Assembly: GCA_916048095.2 (NCBI GenBank)
Contig: OU696582.1
Span: forward strand, 4,308,001-4,372,000
From: Sacculina carcini
Taxonomy: Eukaryota; Arthropoda; Thecostraca; Sacculinidae
Reading direction: 5' to 3'
Length of the DNA: 64,000 bases
Position numbers and translations under genes: made by a program. Below are positions 20,858 through 33,375 of this stretch, piece after piece (positions within the stretch are counted from its first letter, which is position 1; every line of letters starts with the position of its first letter). Under the pieces are notes generated by a model. The model did no database searches. It was not told where the DNA came from and worked only from the letters and a program-made list of their open reading frames with translations.

Positions 20858-23800
20858 ATGCAAGCATTCAAGAAGCAAATTATCAAGCTAATCATCGCCA
20901 CAATATGGATGACCATTCTGACAGTCTTCGTCATACACAAGTGAGTTGAACACGGCCAAAACGTAAACAGATAATATCATTAGTTAATGGATTTTAATTT
21001 ACCCATATTTTAATGTGTATCTGCAAGGAATATTCCAGAGCCGTTCTTAAAGTATTATCCTCTTTTTTACTCCGCCCTAAATTGGAGACTGTTGAATTTT
21101 GCACCATATTATAACTTGAGTGTTTCCAGCATGTACTAATGTGTTCATATGAATATTGTAAATATTGACGGCGTGAGGTTTTGACAAAACAGTTCGTCAT
21201 GGAAAGTCGTCAGAAGTATAGATATGTAACCCAATTCCTTTACAAGGAAGCGAATGCACCAATTGACATTCACCGATGCCTGAAGGAGCTTGAATATACG
21301 TTGATTATAAATTGTTGTAATAGTGGAAATTAATCAATATTCACCGTTGTATGGTTTATAGGTTAGGTTTATAGGTTACCTTATGATCCCTACTCAGCGG
21401 CACAATCGGGTTTGCAGTTTAGCCTGATTTTAACCCACTAAACAAAGTTTTGTGTACAAGGGATATGAGTCCATTTCCATGCGATCTAATCTCTGCACAA
21501 TTCGAGTTCTAACCCCATTTTTAGTTCGAATATCCACTGTTCTAATTTCTTCATCTTTACCAGGATATATATTTTCCACACGTCCTAGTAACCAATTCAT
21601 ACGAGGCGCATGCGGTTCTTACACCAAAACCATATCTCCACAGCGTAGCGGGTTACGTCACTTCATTTGTTTCACGGCAAAGAATAATGCTCGCAAATAT
21701 TCAGTTCGCCAGACATTTCAAAAGCTTCACATATCAGATTTCATAGTCAAGAATGTGGAGCACACAGACAATTGACCAGACACACCATTGCTATCCAATT
21801 CACCAAAACGTGTGAATGGAGAGTGACCAAAAATGAAGTGATTTGGAGTCAGAGCTTGATGGTCATCAGCTTCTGTGCTGATGTAGGTGAGAGGACGCGA
21901 ATTTCACAGTACTCTACTTCGCACAAAATTGCGCTCAGCTCATTGCTGTTCACAGACCGGCGACACAATGATTTGCGTAGCGAAGATTTCGCTCTGCGTA
22001 CAAGCTTCTCCCAAAATCTCTCTCACCATGGGGATCTTGGAGGTATGAGGCATTGTCGGAGTAAACGACCGAGGGCCATCCCCGTCTGGAAACAAACTTT
22101 ATGTAAGCTAAAGCAAAATCAGTCGTCGACAATCAATTCGTTAGTTCCAAATGAACCGCTCTCACCACGGCGCAAGTAAACAAGCAAATACATACGTGAG
22201 AAATATGAAATTATATCAGTGTGATGTGTTGCCTGGTGAATCGAAGCAATACAATGGGCCCGCAAAATCTACACCACAGATAGATAACGGGGCAGCTTCT
22301 GTTATGCGTGCTGCAGGTAAAGGAGGCGCAGGGGCATTACTAGCAGCTTTATCAAAACGTTGACAAGTAATACATAATCGTTTCACCCTTTTGCCAGTTT
22401 CCGCAGTCCAACTACATGGTAGGATAACTTGACTGCTGCGATAATCAAGTCCAACGTGCTTCAAATAATGATGATGGCACACACACACACCAATTGACGC
22501 ACCAATTGTTTGATATAGTGATAATTTGATACCGAATGTCTATGATTCCGACACACGCGCATATCGTCAACTCACTTAGATTAGTGTGTTAATCCTAAAA
22601 AAGAATCAATTAGTCCGACAGAGGGAAAAATTTGCCTTAAATGTTTATATAGGATAATAAATCTCCCATTTTAGGTTAAAGTTTCTAGAAAATAAGTTTT
22701 AGGTTTTTTACCGTAAAACAGGGTTTTAGGTGGATTTTTTTATGTGATCACATATTTTTCCGACCTCTGCTGATCAGACAAACTATTATGATGCCCGAAC
22801 GCATGCTAATACACAATGCCTATTCTGTTTTACTAAATAATTGTGTAATTTAGTTCTAGTATATTCGATTGTTGTTTTTAATAATATATTTGTATCATGT
22901 ATTATAAATATAATGCATATTTGAATGTTGCATGCATTGTACAGAGTCGATAATGTAGAATCATGGTACAAGCTCGTCTAGGAAATTTTATTTTTTATCA
23001 TCTTAATATGAGCCAAATTATAACAAATGATATACTTTTACAAATATATTAAACTGATCTATTGAATGGTGTTTGTTGAATTGGCATAAAAATCATCTAA
23101 CAATGCAAATTGAGGCAAACGTGCATATTTGTTCATGATCCGGTAAACTTTTAATCTTGAATTTAAATTTTATATTTAAATTAAATTTACACCCATTCAA
23201 ATTATTTAGATTATAATTTTAGCACCATTAGATTTAGCGTTGTCTAAATTATTCCAATATATACCAATGAATAGTTTCGAGAAATATTATTCACTCTCAT
23301 TATTAATTTTTAGGCGACTATAAGCACAGGATTCTTTATATATAACTGTCGGAAAGATGGGCGTCCTCCAGAAAACTTTTACTGAACCCTGACAAAACGG
23401 AATTTATTTGTTTTCATCTCCCCAGAATTGTCCCTTGCTCGTTCGATCTGCCTCTATCGTCCCACATCCGAAGCCTAGGTATTTTTTGGATCCTTCCCTC
23501 GATTTCTGCAAACATTTCTCGTACATCAGTCGTTCCTACCGTTTCACTCTCCGATAATTTTATACTATACGCCCATACATAGACGAGGCATCCGCTCTTT
23601 TCCTTGTAAATTTTTATATATTCTCACGTATTGACTATTGTAACTCTTGTTTTCCATCTATCTCAAAGTCTATTCGCTCCCTCCAGTATATCATCAACCT
23701 ATCGTGCAGATCTGTGTTACGTCTCCCTCTCAGAACACCTACCTCCGCTCACATTCACAAACTCGGTTGGCTGCCCACTGTCTCTAGGATTTATTTTAAG

Positions 23801-26739
23801 CTATGTTGTATTGTATATATACTTCTTCACACTTTTTCTCCACCTGCCTATCTGTGTTCGCTACTAACCTGTAACACCAATATTTCTAGTCGTCGTCCTG
23901 ATCCCCTCGTCTCCCCTACTGCTCTCCATGCATTCATCTGTTCCGCTAGATCATTCCTTTTCTCCGCTCCTCGTGTATATAATTTTTTACCTCCTCACAT
24001 ACTGGGGATGACATCTTAAATGTCCTTTTCTACCTCACTGCACAAGTATTTACTATCCGTCCCTCTTACTCCTCCGTTTCGACGCCACTAGCTCTCAAAC
24101 TGCCACTGGCTTGTTTGTGCCCTCACTTACTTTCACTTATTCGATAATTATGTTCACTAGCCCTATATTGACATATATTTACTAATATTCATGTATCTAC
24201 TCTATATTTACTCTAATATTCCATGGATATTGACTTTCTTCGACTGCTCATTGTGACTCTCCACCGGCGAGCTATTTAATTCAATTTTCTTTTCTTTCGT
24301 CCATTTATTTGTTATGTTTCGCGCCTCTGATTACTGTGTGCGCTTTAGAAAATACATTTGTTGTTTTTGTTGTTGTTGTAAGATACTCGGGGAATCCCCC
24401 ATGGTGGGACATGGAAGAATGATCAAATGGGAAGCCAAATGTCTAGCATTAGGACAAATGTGTGTTTTATCAATTCAAATTCGATTATTTTTGTTTCCAA
24501 TGACCTTGACATTTAATTTCATGTAACAACTAAATTTACTAAATGTATCAGTGCTGCTGTGGAAATTACACAAATGGTTCATTCAGAGTGGTGAATCAGA
24601 GAAATTATGTCAATAACTTCTGCTTTAAATGTTAAATTGTTCAAAGCAGCTCACATAATACACAACATACGTATGGTCCGAATACGAGGTGGGTTTTCAT
24701 ACGAATATATGTAACTTACAAATTTATCGAATACAAAGGAATGATTTTTGCATTAAGTTGTATCCTACCATGACCAATTGCTAGCATCGCTTCTGTCATA
24801 TGTGGCTAGCTTTATTCAATTTTTCTCAGGCATCTGCTGTTGCCATTCCACATAATATACTTTTTTTCTTGTCATTATTACTGGCTTGTTCTGTTTCCGG
24901 TGCAGAGTTAATTTCTATCTTATATCTTGTATCCTTTGGTATTACCAGTCCTTCTGGTTTGTTCTGTATTCTGTAGGTATTCTGTATCTTGCATGTGTGA
25001 TGGTCTGTTTCTGTTTCCATGTGTTTTTCCACTCTTACCTATGAAGCCCCATGTATATGTGTATATGTTTACTTATGTATGCGTGTGTATGTGTGTGTGT
25101 TACTAAGTGTGCATTATGTACTGGTGTCATATGTTTATCTGCATCGTTGTGATTGCATTTTTTCTTTGGTCTTGCTTGTGTATATATATGTGTTAAAATG
25201 AATATATGAATGAATGAATGAATAGGCTGCGGGAAATTGACATATTCATCGTGTGCAGAGATAGGGATTCATTCAATTCAATTGCACGATATTGACACAA
25301 TTCAAGAGATAATTTCAAATTTCTCGAATATGGCAATTTGTTGGATTTCCCTCCAATTTATGTTACACTGCAATTTGATGGATACTGTATCAAGACATTC
25401 AAATGCGTTGAACATTCATTGTTTTTAATGGTGTATACAATTTCAAAACTAGTTGTAATTTATAATAAGTTCCACTACAAAAAATGTGTATGAATGCATA
25501 AATTGGGTATTATAATTTGTGTAGTTAATTGTAATGTTTATCTTTGAAGTAATTGTAGGACATTATTTTATTGTCAAAAATTGATAACTCATATGGTAAA
25601 TGTGCAAGTTATCAGCAGTTATGCTCAAAATGCGTGTCAGAATGTATAAACTATTTTTGTTCAACTTTCCTAGGGACTTCACAGTTGATACACTATTCAC
25701 GCTGCAGGAAGTCGCTCCCAGGACGGTCAGTGTCGCGGAGAACACCACGTGCTCAGCTCGCAACAATGTCTTCTTTCTCAAACTGCACAAGTGCGCTTCA
25801 ACGTCGCTCCAGAATATTTTCCACCGCTACGGACTAAAGCACAACCTCAGCTTTCTTCTACCTCGCTTTGGCCACTTTTTCGCTCCACTGAATGTTCCCT
25901 TCCACGTCGAAATCGTGAAGCATCTGCCGTGGCATTACAGAGGTTACAACATATCTGCGCAGCACATGAAGTTCGACAGAGCGGCAATTCGATCTGTGAT
26001 GCCACCTAATACAGTATTTGTTACGGCGCTACGCTATCCTCCTCACGTCTACAGATCGTCCTACTTCTACAACAACAGACAAACCACGGTAAACTTTGAG
26101 GATTATGTCATGTCAAAAGCGTTTCTCAAGGAAACAGTAGTGGGTCCCCTAGCAAAGAACTCTATGCTTTACGACATGGGTCTTAACGAGTCTCAATTGT
26201 TAAGCATTGATTCAGTGCAGCAACGAATTATGGAAGCCGACGAGGAGTTCAGCTTGGTTATGATGGTGGAACGCTTCGATGAGTCCTTGATCCTGTTGAA
26301 ACATATCCTGTGCTGGAAAACGGAAGATGTATTGACTATAAAGCTGAACCCTTCTTCGTCGGTAATGGCTGCTGATAGATTCGATGTGAACTCGCGGCTG
26401 GAGCTGAATTTGGCAGCGGATATGATGCTTTACAATCACTTCCTTCAGGTATTCGAGAAAAAGGTACAAGAGTTCGGAGTGGAGCGGATGAAGCAGGAGG
26501 TAACCGAGTTGAGGAGTATGCGCAAACTAGTCATGAATCAATGCCAAATAAAAAAGTTTACGAAGAAGGATAATCCGGACAGCCGTTTCACAATGCCAGT
26601 GGACAATGTGTACAGCTATTATCCCAAGCTTAACAGTGACTTGTGTCAGAAAATGGTGCTACCGGAAATAGCGTTCACCAAATTGCTAAGGGAGCACCAA
26701 GACATTTCTGGTCTGAATTACGATCAGTATGTGGAGTGA
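20858..26739 (+). CDS. Galactose 3-O-sulfotransferase-like protein, two exons: join(20858..20940, 25674..26739), 382 aa
   Basis: Exon 2 carries the PAPS-binding signatures of Golgi galactose-3-O-sulfotransferases (GAL3ST family): 5'-phosphosulfate loop LKLHKCASTS (63-72) and 3'-phosphate strand FVTALRYPPHVYRSSYFY (143-160, with R148 and S156/S157). Its frame is open upstream to 25600, but TTTTTGTTCAACTTTCCTAG ending at 25673 is a good splice acceptor. Exon 1 encodes MQAFKKQIIKLIIATIWM and more, a basic start followed by a hydrophobic anchor (about 9-26), ending at a GTGAGT donor (20941). Splicing completes codon 28 (AA+G, Lys) and keeps frame; 83 + 1066 nt gives 382 aa plus stop, somewhat shorter than vertebrate GAL3ST1. 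Sequons at N51, N85, N120 and N199 suit a luminal domain. The family transfers sulfate from PAPS to the 3-OH of galactose on glycolipids or glycans; the exact acceptor is unknown. The intron is 4733 bp and full of mobile DNA. An untranslated upstream exon remains possible. Confidence 0.85.
21425..22500 (-). pseudogene. BEL/Pao integrase relic in the sulfotransferase intron, antisense
   Basis: Reading the minus strand from 22488: HHHYLKHVGLDYRSS with CITCQRF (H2C2 zinc region), then LSICGVDFAGPLYC (catalytic-core D), then RRGWPSVVYSDNASYLQ (second core D, 22.08 kb), then GDMVLV-stop-EPHAPRMNWLLGRVENIYPG (21.54-21.66 kb), the C-terminal domain that follows integrase in BEL/Pao proteins. The blocks lie in different frames and at least one in-frame stop is visible, so the copy is dead. 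No LTR was recognised. It lies antisense to the host gene. Confidence 0.7.
22501..23339. other. Intronic AT-rich DNA, nothing recognised
   Basis: No gene, repeat family or strong motif seen. Confidence 0.5.
23340..24382 (+). mobile_element. 5'-truncated L2-like LINE with (TTG)n tail
   Basis: A decayed RT C-terminal region (next entry), a 3' UTR, then TTTCGCGCC...GTGCGCTTTAGAAAATACAT and a TTG-rich tail (24357-24380). The same 3' ending occurs at 16692-17162 and 41466-41757. Sense orientation within the sulfotransferase intron. Confidence 0.72.
23358..24100 (+). pseudogene. L2-like LINE reverse transcriptase C-terminus (decayed)
   Basis: Blocks across frames: WASSRKLLLNPDKTEFICF (the NPDKTEF thread is typical of L2-type RTs, just after the palm), HIRSLGIFW, ILTY..L..LFSIYLK, then in one open frame (23714-24019) LRTPTSAHIHKLGWLPTVSRIYFKLCCIVY and SARSFLFSAPRVYNFLPPHI, matching the LHWLPV.FRI.FKL and YSLRS..S..LWN.LP pattern of L2/CR1 C-termini. 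Frameshifts and stops separate the blocks. Confidence 0.72.
24383..25673. other. Intronic DNA before the acceptor; nothing recognised
   Basis: AT-rich, with short TG-rich words near 25050-25130. Ends at the splice acceptor of exon 2. Confidence 0.5.
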
Positions 26740-26863
26740 GCATTTGTGCTTCTGCCACGAATGCGCACAGTCTTTACTGACTATGGCTGTGATAAATGCG
26801 TGATTATGTCTGTTTACTTGTATTGTAATATAATCGAATGGTGTTTATCACTCTCTGCAAATA

Positions 26864-29217
26864 CAGTAATCCCTCCTACTTCGCGGGGGTTACGTTTCAG
26901 ACCCACCCGCGAAATTGGAATTTCCGCGAAATGGAAATTATACTTTTTTGAAGTATGAGCCATAATTTTAACACTTCAGAACTAGTGATGGGACAAAACG
27001 TTTTTTTGGTGGCGGTTTTTTGTGTGCAAAAAACACTTGTTTTTCAGTTTTTTTTATAATTGTCCTCAATTGTCATCGGATGTTGGATTTTAGTACTTAG
27101 AAACGTGTTTAATTGACGTTTTGTACATCTTTACGTGTCATATTTCAAAGATAATTTGATAATAGTATAAAAACCAAGATATTTATCCATAAATACCTCA
27201 GAAGACTGTTTGAAAGTGCATCCCGGTCCGGTGTTTGGGTTTTTTTTCATTGAGAAAATCCATGTTTTTCAAGATGGTTTTAATGATGTGGATATTTGAA
27301 CTAATTTGTCAGCAGAACAAAACAAATTCATTGAGTAATCATGTGTTTTTTCAAAGAAACCATGTTTTTTATGAAACAATGCAATGATGCTTTTCAAACT
27401 GGTTTCAAATTCGTTTTATCAATGTACAGATTCAAAAGATGTTGACAGCAGAACAAGACAAATAATTGGTTGGTCAGGTGTTTTTTAGACAAACGTTTAT
27501 TTATAGACTTTTCTAATGAAACAATACAAACATATATTTAAACGCTTTTTAATGAAACAATACTTTCTAGAACAGTCTCTATGGAAGATTGATTTGATTG
27601 ACGTGCGTTCAAATACCTTTTGAATAGCAATTAGCCTGCTGGTATAAGCGGCTGGTTAAACCACTTGATATAAACTTTAAATGGTTTTGAACCATGGTTT
27701 AAAAACCAAACCAAAAACCATGGTTTAAAAAAACACTTTAAAATTTAAAGTGTTTTTTATACCATAGTTTTTTTTCAAAACACATTTTTTTAAAAACGGT
27801 TTTCGTAGATGTAGAGATTTTGAAAAAAAATGGCGGCAGACCAGGGAAAGTTGAACCAAATATATTGGGTATATATTAGTAACCTGTTTTTAGAACTGGT
27901 TTTATGGATGATGGCTTATTTGATTTAGATATTTGTGTTCAAATACCTTTTTGTACATTAAATATATTTCCTCTGTCGTTTTTTTTCCTACACGAAAATA
28001 TAGCGCGTTTTTCTGGTGAGGATTGCCACTCTGATTAATGCGACCCGCTTATATTCGTAGTCTCATTAGGGACACTGACTTTGTGTATATATTTGTAGTC
28101 TTTGTGTAAATATTTACAGTGTTTGTACTTTCATATTTGCAAATAATTGATCTGCTGAATGAAATGATAAAGCTGAGTATAACAAACGTAGTTCAATTCT
28201 CGTAGGAAAAAGGTAATGTGTAAAAAAATATGCCACCTGTTGTTTTTTTAAAAACAGTTTGAGTTTTTAGCAGAAAAAAACCGATCTCAACCCCTGCTTT
28301 CTTGAACAATGATTAACTCAATCATTTAATGCAAAACTGTACTGTACGTAGAAGTGCCGCACAGTACTGTGCAAACAATGATATTAGGGCTTTCAGACAC
28401 ATTATAACAATTTTATTATGCATATTTAATGATAATTCAATTTGATAGGGTCAATAATAGCATGAAAAATTCATGTGTTGATAAAAAATCATTTATTTAA
28501 CATCTCAAAAATATCATCTCCATAATTTGAATTCTTTGCATGACTCATAAAAAACACGTGTTTTTATTTGGTCGAAGTTTTTTTTGGCAAAAAAAAACGT
28601 TTTTTTCTAAAAAACCGTCGGTTTTTCTTGAGGTCGCATATCTATTCAGAACACTTCAACTGCTTTCTAAACTTTCGAAATTATTATACATTTAAGTACA
28701 CGTAAATGTCCTTGTACATGCGGTATACACGTATAGTAGAGTGTATATACAATACTGAAACGTATATTTTGCTATTTTTAAACACTCTTAAAGCTTTTTT
28801 AATAAAAAACAAATCTGTAGAAGAGCTTTATTCATTACAAAGTAATTAAAAAAGTGCACAGGAAATAGTACAAGACAAATCTGTAGAGAGACTTATTTAT
28901 TAATAGGAAATAGTGTATGCCTTAGAGACGAGACTAACAGTGTATTGCTATGTCCAGATGAATGCCACCGCCGGTGGAGAGAACGCCCTGAAGTTACATG
29001 TGAGGATAAAGTATACTGTACTGAATCTTTAATTTATTCATTTCAAAACAAGAAAACGACTTTTAAACATAAGCTATTATTATTAAAGGAAAATGAAGAA
29101 ACTCAAGTGGCCGCGAAACCTCGTGGAATGATGAAATTTCTGCGATATAATCATTAATTTTATTGAAAACCCGCGATACAGCGAAGCCGCGATAGTTGAT
29201 GCCGTGAAGGATTACTG
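26864..29217. mobile_element. pogo-like MITE with TA target duplication, interrupted by an hAT-type element
   Basis: Left end TACAGTAATCCCTCCTACTT, then cgcgggggttacg...cccgcgaaat; right end (reverse complement) TACAGTAATCCTTCACGGCA, then cgcggcttcgc...cgcgggtttt. CAGTAATCC inverted ends flanked by TA (26862-26863, 29218-29219), with internal CGCGAAAT words, are typical of pogo/Tigger-type elements. Without the insert it is about 680 bases and encodes no transposase. Confidence 0.72.
26975..28652. mobile_element. Non-autonomous hAT-type element with TTCAGAAC target duplication
   Basis: TTCAGAAC occurs at 26975-26982 and again at 28645-28652. The element between (26983-28644, 1662 bp) begins TAGTGATGGGACAAAACG and ends ...GGTCGCATATCTA, whose reverse complement TAGATATGCGACC is an imperfect match to its start. 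A perfect 8 bp duplication with short inverted ends is the hAT signature. The interior is T/A-run-rich with many CGGTTTTT and AAACCATGG words and no transposase. Its right 500 bp is shared with 39960-40482 and 44632-45155. Confidence 0.75.
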
Positions 29218-29219
29218 TA

Positions 29220-30184
29220 TAAAGTTCAAACAATGGCTTTAAGACCTGGGTTCCAAACCAGTTGGTCACCAGCCAAAGTTGAGTCACCACTCCATTTACT
29301 CACTCGGTTCACTAGATGTTTGTAAAGAGAATCATTTTGTCACTAAATCTATCTGCCGTAGGTCCGACCATTAAGTCCACCTGGTCATTAAGCCCACGCT
29401 ACTTTTCAGGCCTGAAATACTAGATTCTTAGTAGCATGGGCGTAAATCCTGGCGGGTATGGGCATATATATATATACCCCCGACGTATTCTCTGGGGGGT
29501 ATGAATATGCAATTACACCCCGAGAATATTGCTGAGCGCACTTCATTGGGTATATTTTCATAAAAATCAGCATAGATGGCAAATGACAATAGGCTAAAAT
29601 GCAAGACATTATAAATATGTGAAGAACTATATTACGTAATACACTTTGCATTGGGGCAGGTGTGCTGTAATTAAATAGGCTGAAAATAGTATAGGGTACC
29701 ACGCAATTGGCCAACTGAGTCAACTTTGAACAATAATGCATGATGGCTGTCATCCCCCCGAGCCTCGACACAAATATACGCCGATGCTTAGTAGTACGGT
29801 CCAATAAGTCCACCCAAAATTGTAGCTTTTTTCCAATTGCATTTTTTCAAATGCTTTGTTCGCTTCACATATACAAAATGTTGACATAAAATCCGTCTTT
29901 TTCTTACATTTACGTGTTAATTTACGTTGTGATCAAACTATTACACATATTTGTACCCCATATTTGTATTTGTATTAACATATTTACAAATATAAACATC
30001 AATATAATGCATACTATAATAAGGCTTGTTCGTTTGGATAAATACAATAATTTCCCATCAGCTGTATGAAGTTCAGTGGTTTTCAAACTGTTTAATGCTT
30101 AGATGTGCCCTGCTTAATGCTTGTCCTGTATAAGCTGCTTAATGCGCCAAATCGAAGAGCCAATTTAAGGGGTCAAGAAGTTAT
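29220..30184. other. Intergenic, no gene recognised
   Basis: AT-rich. A stretch at 29440-29530 (gggtatgggcatatatatataccccc...ggggggtatgaa) is weakly palindromic; no element assigned. Confidence 0.4.
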
Positions 30185-33145
30185 ACACTTAACATTAAAT
30201 TTTTAATTTTAAAAACGAAATCAAAAAAAGTTATAGCAGTGAAAAGACAAAATGAACCCTGAAAAATGCGAAAATTTTTGTCAATTTTCTGAAGACTACT
30301 CCTCCTAAACCAGCAATGGTACAACTATACAAATTATATCACTGTGTAGACATTTTCTGTTCTACTCAACAAATTATAATTTATACCCAAAAATAAAAGA
30401 AAAAACATGTAAAATGGAAAAAAAATCAATCTAAATTCAAAATTATATTTAAACTCAACGCGTCCGATTTTCTATACTTTTTTCTCTATTTCTCAAAAAT
30501 TAATCATCACACATCTAAATAAATAATACCATCATGCTGGGAATTTTGTTTTCTACAACACGGTATAATTTTTAATTTTTCAAAGTATTTTAAAAAAAGT
30601 TACGGCGGTGTGAAGTGTTAATGACAAAAAGGCAAAAAGGCAAAATTAGCACAAAAAACGTGATTATTTTGGTCAATATTCCGCTATCTATTCCTCATAA
30701 ACCAGCAACGGTACAGCTATAAAAATTATACTATTGTGTAGATAATTTTGTGTTCTACAAGAAACGTTATAATTTATACCCACAAATGATACCAAAAGTG
30801 TGTAAAATTGGCAAAATTCTCAAATACATCCAAAATTACACTTGAACAGCGGGTGATTAAAATTAATTCATTTTTCTACCTATTTCTCAGGAACTATTTG
30901 TCACACATTACAATAAATTATACCATCGTGCTAGAAATTTTGTTTTTTCTACAATACGGTATAATTTGTAATTTTCCAAAGTGTATCTGAAGGAAGTTAC
31001 GGGGTGTAAAGTCAAACGGACATATTGCCAATTTGACAGCTATTATGCGCACTTGCGATTACACAGGAATATACTACTGTGTAGAGAATTTTGTGTTCTA
31101 CAATATAAGCTATAATTTATACCCACAAATGATACAAAAATTGTGTAAAATTGGCAAAATTCTCAATTACATCCAATATTACACTTGAACACCGGGCGAC
31201 TAAAATATATTCAATTTTCTACTATTTCTCAGTAAATATTTGTCACACATAAAAATATAATTATACCATCGTGCTAGAAATTTTGTTTTTCTACAATACG
31301 GTATAATTTGTAATTTTCCAAAGTGTATCTAAAGGAAGTTACGGCGGTGTAAAGTCAAAATGTAATGTTGCCAATTTGACAGCTATTATAACTTGCGATT
31401 ACACATGAATATACACTGATATATCTTCACTGAAGTCCAGTCATATATTATCCGATATATTTATCAGGAATAATACGTAGCAGAATATAGATTGCATAAT
31501 ATAATATCGGCTGTGATATCAAGGGCTGTAATATCGGTGTAATCCAAAAAATAACAACTGTATGAATATGATGCGTTAGTGGAAGCATTAACCGGGAATT
31601 ATGAGATAATATGATAATGGTGTATAATTATATCGCATTATGTAACAAATGTTAATTTAGCTGCCTTACAGTTTGGTCCCGATACTATATCGGCGGGTTG
31701 AGAGATAAATATTGGTGGGCCGCGTGTTTGGGACCCCTGGGGTAGATAATCTCAGTCTTCTGATTACAAATTATGATCAAATCAGTATATTTTGTGATCA
31801 CAAACAAATAAGTTAAATCACCTCAGATTAGGCTGAGTGCGGTCAAGATTGAATGGTTGGGTTGGGTTGGGTAGGTTTGACTCAGGTTGTATTGGGTTTT
31901 AATGATAGCGGAAAATATATAACTTTTAGCAATAAAAATTATAGCGGTTAAAGTAAAATAGTACTTAGGCAAATGATATTGGGGAATGATGTTAAGTAAT
32001 AAATATAGTTTAGAAACATTCTGATGAAAAGATTTCATCATCTTTCATTGTTTGTTTCGTGTTTGTGTTTGTTTCGTGTTTATACCACACGACGGGCAGA
32101 TATATATATATCAGGCGGGTTGAGGGATAATATTTGTCAAAATAAGAACAAAAATATTCACATTTAGACTTTTCTATTGGTTAAGATATTTATAGGTTAC
32201 ATTTTTTGGTTTTCAATTTGTATTCAATATATTTTATGGATTTGATATGAATTTTATTGTATGAATTGTTCCGCACGACGGGCGGGTTTAAAAAAAGTGT
32301 TTCCATTTTTTAGTTCATTTTTTCAAATGGTTCATTTAAAAAAAGGTATTTTTTTTAATAAAAATGCTCCGCGGGCAGCAACTATAGACAATAGAACGTT
32401 CAATTTACCCTGTAGAATTAATCCATACACAAAACCAATGGATTTGACTTCAAGATCCAGAACGGATCGTGTTCGAGTTCTGAATTATTCAGCACGACGG
32501 GCGGGTTTAAAAATGACTCAGGCGGACTGAGGGGAAATATTTTGTCGAAATAAAAATAATTAAACTTATAATTTTCAATCGATGAATATTTTTATGAGCG
32601 TACCCTATTTCATTTTTATTTTTCCATATTTTTTATGAATTTAATATGAATTTCATGTTATGAATTGCTCCGCACAACGGGCGGGTTTGAATGCTATATA
32701 TATACATAAAGAAGAAATTATCTGTCTGTCTGTGTATGTATGCTTGAATATGAGGTGACATAATTGCGCTGGTTCATGGTTCGCTGGTTCAATGATCAGG
32801 GGCTTCAAACGCAAACGAAGCGATGGCTCATTTTTATGAAATAAAAATGTCCCGCGGGCAGCAATAAAACGTTCAATTTCACCGTGTAGAATGAATTCAT
32901 ATACAAAACTAATGGATTTGACTTCAAGAACCAGAACGGATGGTGTTCGAGTTCTGAATTATTCCGCACGTCGGCCGGGTTTAAATATGAGGCGGGCTGA
33001 GTGAAAATATTTTGTCAAAATAAAATTAAAAATAATGAAATTTAGACTTTTTAATTGATTAAAGTTTTTATGAGTTTGCCTTATTTGTTTTTAATTTGCA
33101 ATATTTTTATGAATTGCTCCGCACAACGGGCGGGTTTTAATGCTA
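30185..33145 (+). repeat. Diverged, partial copy of the 4.15 kb satellite unit
   Basis: Follows the order of the array unit at 45-64 kb: the about 340 bp sub-repeats (GTTACGGCGGTGTAAAG near 30600, 30990, 31340), the GGTCCCGATACTATATCGGC block (31676), the TTGGG run (31858), then the GGGCGGG modules (32270-33140) ending CGGGCGGGTTTTAATGCTAG followed by T. It lacks the segment equal to about 46441-47095 of the array unit, jumping at about 31425-31460. It also has many substitutions, so it is older or evolves outside the homogenised array. Confidence 0.75.
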
Positions 33146-33154
33146 GTATATGTA

Positions 33155-33162
<8 letters not shown>

Positions 33163-33222
<60 letters not shown>

Positions 33223-33237
33223 CATATACATACATAT

Positions 33238-33281
<44 letters not shown>
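33163..33281. repeat. (TA)n / (CATA)n / (CA)n microsatellites
   Basis: Two AT runs (33163-33217 and 33249-33277) separated by cata and acac words. Confidence 0.95.
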
Positions 33282-33329
33282 CAAGCAGTGATAACACATC
33301 ATTTGGTTTCTTACAATGGTTGACGATGT

Positions 33330-33375
33330 GTTATCACTGCTTGATAAAGCCGTAAGGCGAAACGTTGTGGTAAAA
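33330..33375 (+). ncRNA. Degenerate hammerhead-like motif (PLE-C, copy A)
   Basis: TTGATAA (33341-33347), extra A, stem II GCC-GTAA-GGC, GAAA (33359-33362), CGTTGTGG. Two core bases differ from CUGANGA, so self-cleavage is doubtful. It sits just after a perfect 22-base inverted repeat (arms at about 33281-33302 and 33325-33346). It lies on the strand opposite to the PLE-C coding part. Confidence 0.3.

Noticed and set aside
25600..25673. ATG at 25600 as the start of the sulfotransferase
   Set aside because: The stretch before 25674 is a pyrimidine-rich acceptor region ending in TAG, lacks a basic-hydrophobic anchor of the usual kind, and exon 1 at 20858 supplies start, anchor and matching phase.
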